From Candidatus Saccharimonadota bacterium (GTDB lineage: Bacteria > Patescibacteriota > Saccharimonadia > Saccharimonadales > Saccharimonadaceae), in the NCBI GenBank assembly GCA_017515925.1, contig JAFWEB010000084.1:1-7547 (forward strand): 7,547 bases of DNA, in the 5' to 3' direction. The notes below the pieces were generated by a model. The model saw only the letters and a list, made by a program, of their open reading frames with translations, did no database searches and was not told the origin of the DNA. The translations under genes were made by a program, and so were the position numbers. The first letter of the stretch is position 1, and every line of letters starts with the position of its first letter. Of the stretch, positions 1 through 4,619 are shown piece by piece.

Positions 1-467
1 AAGTGTGCGAACGCACGGTTTGCTTCTGCCATACGGTGACAATCTTCCTTCTTCTTGAAGGCAGCACCAGTTTCGTTGTAGGCATCAACGATTTCTGCTT
101 CTAGGCGCTTTGCATAAGGCATACCAGAGCGTGCACGAGCAGCTTGAACTAGCCAAGTAAACGCAAAGTGTTGCTGACGGTGGCCAGAAATTGGGAATGG
201 GATCTGGTAGTTAGCACCACCGACACGGCGGGACTTAACTTCGAAATCTGGAGAGATATTAGCAAGAGCCTTCTCAAAGACTTCTACTGGATCTTCGCTC
301 TTCAACTTCTTAGCAGCGCCTTCTAGAGCAGTGTAGACAGCTTTTTCAGCAGCCTGCTTTTTGCCATCTAGCATAGATTTGTTGATAAGTCTCTGAACTA
401 GAATGGATTGATACTTGCGATCTGGAGAAACTTTTCTCTGAAGAGAAGTGGTAACTTTACGAGGCAT
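1..467 (-). CDS. rpsG: 30S ribosomal protein S7 (partial, C-terminus off window)
   Basis: S7 binds the 3' major domain of 16S rRNA, nucleates assembly of the 30S head and contacts the E-site tRNA. The reading frame is open from the ATG at 467 to base 1, giving 155 codons. It begins [20 protein letters not shown], has the family core EVKSRRVGGANYQIP in the middle, and reaches KKKEDCHRMAEANRAFAH at the window edge. S7 proteins usually end a few residues after AFAH, so only a handful of codons and the stop are missing. The start is fixed by a strong AAAGGAG Shine-Dalgarno (475-481) inside the end of rpsL, and the ATG shares one base with the rpsL stop. The gene is cotranscribed with rpsL as in the usual str operon; fusA would be expected next but is outside the window. 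Confidence 0.97.
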   Translation of the reverse strand, partial: MPRKVTTSLQRKVSPDRKYQSILVQRLINKSMLDGKKQAAEKAVYTALEGAAKKLKSEDPVEVFEKALANISPDFEVKSRRVGGANYQIPFPISGHRQQHFAFTWLVQAARARSGMPYAKRLEAEIVDAYNETGAAFKKKEDCHRMAEANRAFAH

Positions 468-880
468 TACTTATCTCCTTTCTTAGCACCGTACTTAGAA
501 CGGCCCTGTTTGCGACCATCGACACCCTGGAGGTCCAAAGTACCGCGGACAATGTGATAACGCACACCTGGAAGATCTGGAACACGACCACCACGAACTA
601 GTACAACAGCGTGCTCCTGGAGGTTGTGACCTTCACCACCGATGTAAGCCCAAACTTCCTGACCGTTTGTAAGACGCACACGAGCGACTTTACGAAGAGC
701 AGAGTTAGGTTTCTTAGGTGTCTTAGTAGTAACCTTGATACAAACACCACGTTTTAGAGGTGCTGGCTGGTTGTAATAACGAGTCTTCAAGGTATTGACA
801 ATTGATCCAAGAGCTGGAGCCTTGGACTTTTTTGCAGCCTTTTTTCTAGGCTTTCTAATCAACTGATTAATAGTTGGCAT
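467..880 (-). CDS. rpsL: 30S ribosomal protein S12
   Basis: S12 lies at the decoding centre of the 30S subunit, where it supports tRNA selection and is the classic site of streptomycin-resistance changes. The 137 residues match the longer Gram-positive-type S12, which has about 13 extra residues between PALG and KRGVC compared with E. coli. The invariant [20 protein letters not shown] (54-73), [10 protein letters not shown] (81-90) and [14 protein letters not shown] C-terminus ([10 protein letters not shown], 122-131) are present. The equivalent of E. coli Lys42 is kept (Lys56) and the beta-methylthiolated Asp88 is kept (Asp102), but the Lys87 position is proline (Pro101, codon CCA at 578-580). 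The start has AGAGGAA about 7 bases upstream. It is the first gene of the str operon, read from a strong promoter at 1014-1042 through a leader of about 127 nt, and overlaps rpsG by one base. Confidence 0.98.
   Translation of the reverse strand: MPTINQLIRKPRKKAAKKSKAPALGSIVNTLKTRYYNQPAPLKRGVCIKVTTKTPKKPNSALRKVARVRLTNGQEVWAYIGGEGHNLQEHAVVLVRGGRVPDLPGVRYHIVRGTLDLQGVDGRKQGRSKYGAKKGDK
475..481 (-). promoter_or_regulatory. rpsG ribosome binding site inside rpsL (TAATG coupling)
   Basis: On the minus strand AAAGGAG lies 7 bases before the rpsG ATG, within the last codons of rpsL. The rpsL stop and the rpsG start share a base (TAATG, 465-469). This arrangement favours re-initiation by the same ribosomes and keeps S12 and S7 output equal. 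In E. coli the S12-S7 gap is much longer and carries an S7 autoregulatory site; no room for such a site exists here. Confidence 0.85.
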
Positions 881-1007
881 TAAAATTTCCTCTTATTATC
901 TCTTATATTTAGTGATTTTTAGGATTTTCCATTTACACACTTCTGAAAAACCATAAAACATAATTTAACCCAGATTTCACAGCAATAATCTGAGTTTGAA
1001 ACTCTTA
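881..1007 (-). promoter_or_regulatory. Long rpsL leader with two overlapping hairpins
   Basis: The predicted 5' UTR of the str operon is about 127 nt, by far the longest leader in this window. Near its 5' end two inverted repeats share bases. GAGTTT/AAACTC (992-1004) is a 13-nt palindrome, and CTCAGATT/AATCTGGG (969-994) is an 8-bp stem with one G-U pair and a 10-nt loop. The CTC at 992-994 belongs to both, so the two stems compete. The rest of the leader is AT-rich and shows no clear U-tract terminator. The Shine-Dalgarno AGAGGAA lies just before the rpsL start. A regulatory role, for example ribosomal-protein feedback, is inferred only from leader length and pairing. Confidence 0.4.
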
Positions 1008-1013
1008 CTTAGA

Positions 1014-1042
1014 ATTATACCATAAGCCTATGTGAAATACAA
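1014..1042 (-). promoter_or_regulatory. Promoter of the rpsL-rpsG (str) operon
   Basis: On the minus strand a -35 box TTGTAT (1037-1042) and a perfect -10 TATAAT (1014-1019) are separated by 17 bases, with an extended -10 TATGG directly upstream of the -10. Transcription would start near 1007. The -35 box lies 4 bases after the U-tract of the terminator of the preceding gene. Confidence 0.85.
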
Positions 1043-1046
1043 GCCT

Positions 1047-1076
1047 AAAAAGAAAACCCCGGCACTAATCCGGGGT
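1047..1076 (-). terminator. Intrinsic terminator of the 201-residue gene
   Basis: The arms accccgg (1056-1062) and ccggggt (1070-1076) pair perfectly around a 7-nt loop. On the minus strand the stem is followed by TTTTCTTTTT (part of the T-tract overlaps the stem base). The stem begins 9 bases after the TGA stop at 1085, so this ends transcription just before the rpsL promoter. Confidence 0.9.
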
Positions 1077-1084
1077 ATTCTTGA

Positions 1085-1690
1085 TCATTTTCCATCATCA
1101 TCGTCTTTATCCAAAAAACTCTTATTTCCTAAAAATGCACTGTCGTCCTCCTGAGCGAAATAAAAATCCATATGATCCTGGAACTGTTTCTCATTTACCT
1201 CTAGGCAATTGAGGTATTCCAGAGCCGTCTCTTCGGGCTGCTCGTCGATCATATTGCTTTTTACCTTCATCACGCTCTTTTCCAGGCCTTTGACAAACAT
1301 AATCTTCTCTGCAATGATTTTTGCGTAAGCTATCGCTTCATTTAAGCGATATTTCGCATCTAGAACCATCATAGAGTCGTCTGCCATGTCCAAGGCTTTC
1401 ATCAGAGCCAGGCTGTCTATCGCTGTTTCTAGTCGCACTGTTGCCTCTACTGCCTGATTTTTTAATAGTTCCGCATCAGATCGGCTCAGAAGCTGCCCAA
1501 TATAGGGATTATACCCCGAATAACCGAGCAAAGCCCATTCATGCAGCTGCCTGTAGTAGGTCTTATCTGTTTCAGAGAATGTCAATTCTATGTCAAAATA
1601 AGCCCTGGATAGATCATACACAGTGTTCGGATCGCCATTTCGACCTAACTTTATGTGATGGATTAGATCTCTTGTGATATCTCTTGCCAT
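1085..1690 (-). CDS. Hypothetical helical protein, 201 residues
   Basis: I do not recognise the family. The product has no signal peptide or membrane segment, so it is probably cytoplasmic. It looks mostly alpha-helical. The N-terminus (1-65) is rich in aromatic and charged residues, with YYRQLHEWALLGYSGYNPY at 45-63. A long stretch of regular helix follows at about 70-145, from LSRSDAELL into the KIIAEKIMFVKGLEKSVMKV segment. Acidic helix and tail follow, ending DKDDDDGK. The only cysteine is Cys162. The start is fixed by a GGGAGGG Shine-Dalgarno (1696-1702), about 5 bases upstream. The gene has its own strong promoter (1762-1790) and terminator (1047-1076), so it is a monocistronic unit between the 86-residue membrane gene and the str operon. 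The good signals make it a real gene; its function is unknown. Confidence 0.88.
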   Translation of the reverse strand: MARDITRDLIHHIKLGRNGDPNTVYDLSRAYFDIELTFSETDKTYYRQLHEWALLGYSGYNPYIGQLLSRSDAELLKNQAVEATVRLETAIDSLALMKALDMADDSMMVLDAKYRLNEAIAYAKIIAEKIMFVKGLEKSVMKVKSNMIDEQPEETALEYLNCLEVNEKQFQDHMDFYFAQEDDSAFLGNKSFLDKDDDDGK

Positions 1691-1718
1691 ATTCGCCCTC
1701 CCTTTTTTGAAAATGGTA

Positions 1719-1741
1719 AAAGAACTTGGTTAATGTTCTTT
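1719..1741 (-). repeat. Leader hairpin of the 201-residue gene
   Basis: In the predicted 65-nt leader, aaagaac (1719-1725) and gttcttt (1735-1741) pair perfectly over 7 bp with a 9-nt loop. The 3' arm runs into four U residues in the transcript. It is AT-rich and therefore weak. It could modulate the mRNA 5' end, but nothing ties it to a known leader family. Confidence 0.4.
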
Positions 1742-1761
1742 ATTCCCCTGTAACTGTTCTA

Positions 1762-1790
1762 ATTATAACACATTTTTCTTTATAACACAA
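1762..1790 (-). promoter_or_regulatory. Promoter of the 201-residue gene
   Basis: On the minus strand TTGTGT (1785-1790), a 17-base spacer and a perfect TATAAT (1762-1767) with extended TGTGT upstream form a strong housekeeping-type promoter. The start point would be near 1755. The -35 box overlaps the T-tract of the terminator at 1789-1817. Confidence 0.85.
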
Positions 1791-1817
1791 AAATCACCCC
1801 GTATTTCAGGGGTGATT
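1789..1817 (-). terminator. Intrinsic terminator of the 86-residue membrane gene
   Basis: The arms aatcacccc (1792-1800) and ggggtgatt (1809-1817) pair perfectly over 9 bp with an 8-nt loop. On the minus strand the stem runs into TTTTTG. It lies 17 bases after the TAA stop at 1834. The T-tract doubles as part of the next promoter's -35 region. Confidence 0.9.
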
Positions 1818-1833
1818 AAGGTCAAAAGCTAAA

Positions 1834-2094
1834 TTATTTCTTATCTTTTGAGTTCTTGTTGCGGTTCATAAGACCTTCAATAAATAGGCGAACCACAGCC
1901 CAGGCGACAATGTTCATGAGGCCTGCGATGAACGCTACTAGAGGAACGATCAAGACGCTGATACCCAAAGCTTGGTTAAATAGCGCCAAGACGCCAGCGA
2001 TTGCAAATGAGACAACAGACAATGCGAAGTATGTAATCTCAAGCAAGGTTAGCTCGCGGCGATCCTTGTATAGCTTGATTAACTCTTTAATCAT
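1834..2094 (-). CDS. Small two-helix membrane protein, 86 residues
   Basis: No family is recognised. A short charged N-terminus (MIKELIKLYKDRRE) precedes two hydrophobic stretches at about 18-40 and 45-70, separated by FNQALG. The C-terminus is very basic (MNRNKNSKDKK). By the positive-inside rule both ends should face the cytoplasm, giving a helical hairpin in the membrane. There are no cysteines and no catalytic motif. The start is supported by AGGAG five bases upstream and by a consensus promoter (2124-2152) with a leader of only about 23 nt. A strong terminator follows. No terminator separates it from the trigger factor gene upstream, so it probably also receives read-through. The strong promoter suggests a well-expressed protein; its role is unknown. 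Confidence 0.85.
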   Translation of the reverse strand: MIKELIKLYKDRRELTLLEITYFALSVVSFAIAGVLALFNQALGISVLIVPLVAFIAGLMNIVAWAVVRLFIEGLMNRNKNSKDKK

Positions 2095-2123
2095 TTTGAC
2101 TCCTAATTAGTCTTATGTCTACC

Positions 2124-2152
2124 ATTATAGCACACTAGAGCCAAAATGTCAA
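2124..2152 (-). promoter_or_regulatory. Consensus promoter of the 86-residue membrane gene
   Basis: On the minus strand a perfect TTGACA (2147-2152) and a perfect TATAAT (2124-2129) are 17 bases apart, with extended TGTGC before the -10. This is the closest match to the housekeeping consensus in the window. It begins 14 bases after the trigger factor stop codon. The predicted start is near 2117. Confidence 0.9.
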
Positions 2153-2165
2153 TGGTTATGATATA

Positions 2166-3446
2166 TTATTTTGAATTTGCTTTGACTAGGAATTCTAGAG
2201 TCTTTTCAATCGTCATACGATTCTTGATATCCTGGCGGACGCGTGGATCTTTGAGATTCTTGAGTGCCTCTGGAGACTTCTTGTAAACATCCTTTAGCTC
2301 TGCAATCTTGGCAGAAACTTCTTCGTCTGGGACGGTGATTTTCTCGTCACGAGCGAGAATCTGAAGCACTAGAGATGCCTTGACGCGAGCCTCGGCAACC
2401 TTCTTGGCTTCCTTCTCCCAATCTGCCTCTTTTTGGCCAGTCTGTTTGAGGTAATCTTCAAATTTTAGACCCTGCGCAGCGGCGTTACGGGTAATGTCGT
2501 CACGGATGAATTTCATCTGATCGTCAATCAAGATATCAGGAGCAGAAACAGTAGATTTCTTGACCAAAGCCTCTACTAGCATATCTTTGTATTTTTCATC
2601 ATTCTTGTGGTCGTTTTGAGCGGCAAGATTCTTCTTGATGTCCTCTTTTAGATCTTTCAAAGTCTTGAATGGGCCACATTTTTTAGCGAGTTCATCATCC
2701 ATTTTTGGCTTGATAACTTCGTTAATTTGCTTGAGCAACACCTCAAATACGACTTTTTTGCCAGCAAGTTCCTTAGCATGGTAGTCTTTAGGGAAAGTCA
2801 GAGGGATTTCAAACTTATCGCCTGGCTCGTGGCCAACGATACCATCCTCGAATCCAGGGATAAATGCACCAGAGCCGAGGCCCAATGTGTAATCTTTGGC
2901 GCTGCCACCGTCAAATGGCTTGCCATCTTTCTTGCCGGTGAAATCAATGATAACTTCATCTGTTAATTTGGCTGGACGCTTGGTGACTTTCTTCTCGGAA
3001 TAGGCGCTAGCGATGTTGTCAAGGACATCATTTACATCCTTTTCGCTAACCTTAGTTTCTGGCTTTTTGACGCCAAGTTTCTTGTAATCGCCTAATTTGA
3101 CATCTGGCAAAATATCTGCCTTGGCAATGAATTCTACGGATTCGCCGTTGACAATTTTGGTCACATTGACCTCTGGAATAATCAATGGGCTAATCTTATT
3201 ACTGATGAATGCCTGTGGTACAGCTTCGCGCACGGCAATATCAACTGCGTGCTGGTCAATTTCGTTTGGATCAAGGTGTTTCTCTGCCATGTCTGCAGGA
3301 ACTTTACCCTTACGAAATCCAGGGATTTTTACTTCTTTTGCTAAACGCTCAATCGCTTTTTTGCGAGCAGGATCTAGCTCTTCTTTACCAAGAACAACCT
3401 TCACCTCCACCTTAGTATCTGATAAATGTTTTACAGTAGTTTTCAT
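2166..3446 (-). CDS. tig: Trigger factor (ribosome-associated chaperone)
   Basis: Trigger factor docks on ribosomal protein L23 at the exit tunnel and shields nascent chains. The 426-residue protein has the full three-part architecture. The N-terminal ribosome-binding domain carries the signature GFRKGKVP (43-50). An FKBP-type prolyl isomerase domain spans about 161-242, with IDFTGKKDGKPFDGG, GSGAFIPGFEDGIVGHEPGD (191-210) and TFPKDYHAKELAGK. A lysine-rich helical C-terminal arm domain covers about 250-426. The length is close to the family norm. The start is the only sensible one because the domain begins at residue 1, yet no Shine-Dalgarno is present: a TATAAT box ends 7 bases before the ATG, so the mRNA is probably leaderless. 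No terminator is visible after the stop. ClpX or ClpP, common neighbours elsewhere, are absent. Confidence 0.97.
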   Translation of the reverse strand: MKTTVKHLSDTKVEVKVVLGKEELDPARKKAIERLAKEVKIPGFRKGKVPADMAEKHLDPNEIDQHAVDIAVREAVPQAFISNKISPLIIPEVNVTKIVNGESVEFIAKADILPDVKLGDYKKLGVKKPETKVSEKDVNDVLDNIASAYSEKKVTKRPAKLTDEVIIDFTGKKDGKPFDGGSAKDYTLGLGSGAFIPGFEDGIVGHEPGDKFEIPLTFPKDYHAKELAGKKVVFEVLLKQINEVIKPKMDDELAKKCGPFKTLKDLKEDIKKNLAAQNDHKNDEKYKDMLVEALVKKSTVSAPDILIDDQMKFIRDDITRNAAAQGLKFEDYLKQTGQKEADWEKEAKKVAEARVKASLVLQILARDEKITVPDEEVSAKIAELKDVYKKSPEALKNLKDPRVRQDIKNRMTIEKTLEFLVKANSK

Positions 3447-3453
3447 ATCTGTT

Positions 3454-3463
3454 ATTATACCAT
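3454..3463 (-). promoter_or_regulatory. Extended -10 promoter giving leaderless tig mRNA
   Basis: On the minus strand TATGG-TATAAT (-10 at 3454-3459) ends 7 bases before the tig ATG at 3446. Standard -10 to start-site spacing places +1 on or one base before that A. The sequence at the usual -35 position (CCATCA, 3477-3482) is a poor match, as is usual for extended -10 promoters. It falls within one of two 13-bp direct repeats. Confidence 0.75.
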
Positions 3464-3475
3464 ACTTCTCCGTAT

Positions 3476-3510
3476 CTGATGGAAATTCGCTGGCATCCTG
3501 ATGGAAATTC
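3476..3510. repeat. Two 13-bp direct repeats upstream of tig, 22-bp period
   Basis: The plus-strand sequence CTGATGGAAATTC occurs at 3476-3488 and exactly again at 3498-3510. The period of 22 bp is about two helical turns, so both copies face the same side of the DNA. Relative to the predicted tig start they are centred near -36 and -58, the proximal one over the weak -35 site. They may be operator sites. Alternatively they may be a short duplication made when the adjacent palindrome arrived, since the second copy contributes its GGAAATT to the palindrome's outer arm. Confidence 0.6.
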
Positions 3511-3691
3511 AGCTATATGCCCACCTGAAGCGGCAAAAATTCGACATTTGGTGTTTTTGCGGACCGCTTCGTCGCGCCCGTCGTTACGGGGCTCCTCGCT
3601 GATGCGCTCCACGTCGTCGCGTCGGGTCCGCAAATAACACAAATGCTCGAGATTTTTGCATCTGCGTATTCCGGCAATTTCCCAGAAGCCA
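3491..3691. repeat. Long imperfect palindrome I with GC-rich core
   Basis: The two halves are imperfect reverse complements. Paired blocks from outside in are tggc/gcca (3491-3494 with 3688-3691), ggaaatt/aatttcc (3503-3509 with 3676-3682), gcaaaaat/atttttgc (3533-3540 with 3652-3659), tcga/tcga, cattt/aaatg, gtgtt/aacac and tttgcggacc/ggtccgcaaa (3556-3565 with 3625-3634). Bulges and one poorly matched stretch separate them. The loop (about 3566-3624) is GC-rich and may fold further (cgc-tgat-gcg). As RNA or single-stranded DNA this would form a hairpin of about 200 nt. No transposase, tRNA or known RNA motif is present. It could be a MITE-like repeat or a structured RNA; a reading frame crossing it on the minus strand (3412-3744) looks incidental. 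Confidence 0.6.
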
Positions 3692-3713
3692 TGTGAAGCT
3701 ATTCTAGATTTTC

Positions 3714-3734
3714 TTCTCCCGCTTCGCGTGAGAA
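3714..3734. repeat. Small hairpin with TTC loop
   Basis: The arms ttctc-c-cgc and gcg-t-gagaa pair in 8 of 9 positions around a 3-nt loop (3723-3725). It lies between palindrome I and the FISUMP remnant. No T-tract follows on either strand, so it is not a clear terminator. Confidence 0.5.
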
Positions 3735-3747
3735 TCTTCGTCATTCA

Positions 3748-3772
3748 GAAATTGAAAGCAAGCTTTCATTTC
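3748..3772. repeat. Hairpin just upstream of the FISUMP remnant
   Basis: The arms tgaaagc and gctttca (3753-3768) pair perfectly, extended by gaaa (3748-3751) with tttc (3769-3772) across a one-base bulge. It resembles the apex of palindrome II (aaaatgaaa/tttcatttt at 4501-4525) on the other side of the remnant. No U-tract follows directly. Confidence 0.5.
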
Positions 3773-3785
3773 TTCATTACCTTGA

Positions 3786-4529
3786 TTCATCGACGGCACG
3801 GTGGAAGGAACGAACATTAACTACATACAAGACGGTAACACAGCTCACGATTACACTTATTACGGCAATGGTTGCCCAGATTTATGGAGTGGATCAGGAT
3901 CAAGCGTTGCTTGTTCCTCCAACACGGAAACTACGATCGATGGTGAGACTCAAGAAATCGGAGTATATTATGATTTCCAAGCCGCAAGCGCCGGTACTGG
4001 CAGTTCTATAGGAACAGCAAACGCTAATACTCCTGATACTTTCTGTCCTCTTGGCTGGCAAATGCCTTACGGTGGCACGGGTGGGGATTATTATGATAAG
4101 TCTAAATCATGGAGATATCTATTTGCTTCATATAGTTTAGCCATCAATCCAGGCGACTCATTTAGTTCTGTCGCAATGAGATCGTATCCGTTTTCAATGA
4201 TCCTTGCTGGTGACTTTACATGGTATAAAGGAGTTTTATATGTTATGACGACAAACGCTTACTTCTGGTCTTCAACAGTGAGTAGTGAAACAAGATCTTA
4301 CTATTTAGACCTTACTGCAAAACAAATTAATAATTTTGAAAATGGTAGAAATCTAGGAAACTCGATTCGTTGCCATTTGATTTTAGCAAAGCTAAAATCA
4401 AATCATATTCCGAAGCTGGCCGAGGCTGATTTTGGTATCAGGGCTTTTCATTTTATGAAAGCGCATTTTACCTCTGTCAAAATTATGAGTAATTACCTAG
4501 AAAATGAAACGAAGTATTTCATTTTTTAG
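3786..4529 (+). pseudogene. 5'-truncated FISUMP-domain surface protein remnant
   Basis: The C-terminal half of a FISUMP domain is readable. Counting from the GTG at 3801, it has VYYDFQAASAGTG (55-67), FCPLGWQMPYGG (81-92), YFWSSTV (154-160) and GNSIRCHL (186-193), with four cysteines. Such proteins are normally secreted or anchored and much longer, with a signal peptide and the DGNCWMTQNL-type first half; both are missing. In frame the sequence opens after a TGA at 3783-3785 with no ATG, and the GTG at 3801 has no Shine-Dalgarno or promoter. After RCHL, where the domain normally ends, the frame continues about 49 codons through a 13-bp hairpin and half of palindrome II to a TAG, which looks like non-coding read-through. 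It is the only plus-strand coding sequence here. A broken gene fits best; a short divergent protein is possible. Confidence 0.65.
4375..4403. repeat. Perfect 13-bp inverted repeat at the end of the FISUMP domain
   Basis: The arms 4375-4387 (atttgattttagc) and 4391-4403 pair perfectly around a 3-nt AAA loop. The hairpin starts one base after the RCH codons that close the FISUMP domain. No T-tract follows on either strand. It may be the residue of a 3' end signal of the original gene. Confidence 0.7.
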
Positions 4530-4610
4530 GAATTACGAGTTAATTTTGACGAGGCGGAAAGCAAGAAAATGAAAAAACTGATACTAAAATTAGACTACAA
4601 GGCCAGCTTC
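4412..4610. repeat. Long imperfect palindrome II, about 199 bp
   Basis: The arms begin with a perfect 10-bp pair, gaagctggcc (4412-4421) and ggccagcttc (4601-4610). Moving inward are the related blocks tgattttggtatcag and the complement of ctgatactaaaatta, then the ttttcatttt blocks. The best-matched core runs from 4471 to 4554: cctc/gagg, gtcaaaatta/taattttgac (4476-4485 with 4541-4550), aatt/aatt, and cctagaaaatgaaa/tttcattttttagg (4496-4509 with 4517-4530), around a 7-nt loop. It lies between two convergent coding sequences, ends 9 bases from the oxidase stop, and could serve as a bidirectional transcript end. On the minus strand a run of six T (4572-4577) lies within it. It may instead be a mobile or structural repeat. 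Confidence 0.7.
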
Positions 4611-4619
4611 CACATTATT

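Larger units (their letters stand above)
3447..3800. other. 354-bp intergenic region between tig and the FISUMP remnant
   Basis: This stretch holds the tig promoter, the 13-bp direct repeats, palindrome I and two smaller hairpins. I see no convincing gene. The divergent FISUMP remnant has no recognisable promoter or Shine-Dalgarno here: the best plus-strand candidate, TTGAAA at 3752-3757, has only a poor -10 (CATTAC) 17 bases on. Confidence 0.6.

Noticed and set aside
1085..1087. Possible TGA=Gly recoding, as in some Candidate Phyla bacteria
   Set aside because: The TGA here is followed 9 bases later by a perfect terminator, and no other gene needs an internal TGA to be read through. The standard code fits.
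1085..1108. C-terminal DKDDDDGK resembling an enterokinase/FLAG-type tag
   Set aside because: It is a natural acidic tail, differs from the tag sequence (DYKDDDDK), and nothing else in the window looks like a vector.
1441..1677. Plus-strand reading frame antisense to the 201-residue gene
   Set aside because: No ribosome binding site or promoter, and it lies wholly within a well-supported minus-strand gene.
3097..3501. Plus-strand reading frames antisense to tig
   Set aside because: They are shadows of the trigger factor codons; composition and lack of start signals do not support a gene.
3476..3510. CRISPR-like repeat
   Set aside because: Only two 13-bp copies with a 9-bp gap; repeat and spacer are far too short and no cas gene is near.
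3412..3744. A 110-codon minus-strand reading frame overlapping the start of tig and spanning palindrome I
   Set aside because: It runs across the tig promoter and the whole palindrome, has no Shine-Dalgarno I trust, and its Arg-rich composition follows from the GC-rich core. It could be an over-annotated repeat product, so the palindrome itself was reported instead.
3752..3801. Promoter and start for the plus-strand FISUMP sequence
   Set aside because: TTGAAA is present but the -10 at the right distance matches only 3 of 6, and the GTG at 3801 has no Shine-Dalgarno.
3714..4554. Integron-like attC sites around the FISUMP remnant
   Set aside because: The hairpins lack the GTTRRRY core and the bulged-base pattern of attC, and no integrase is present.
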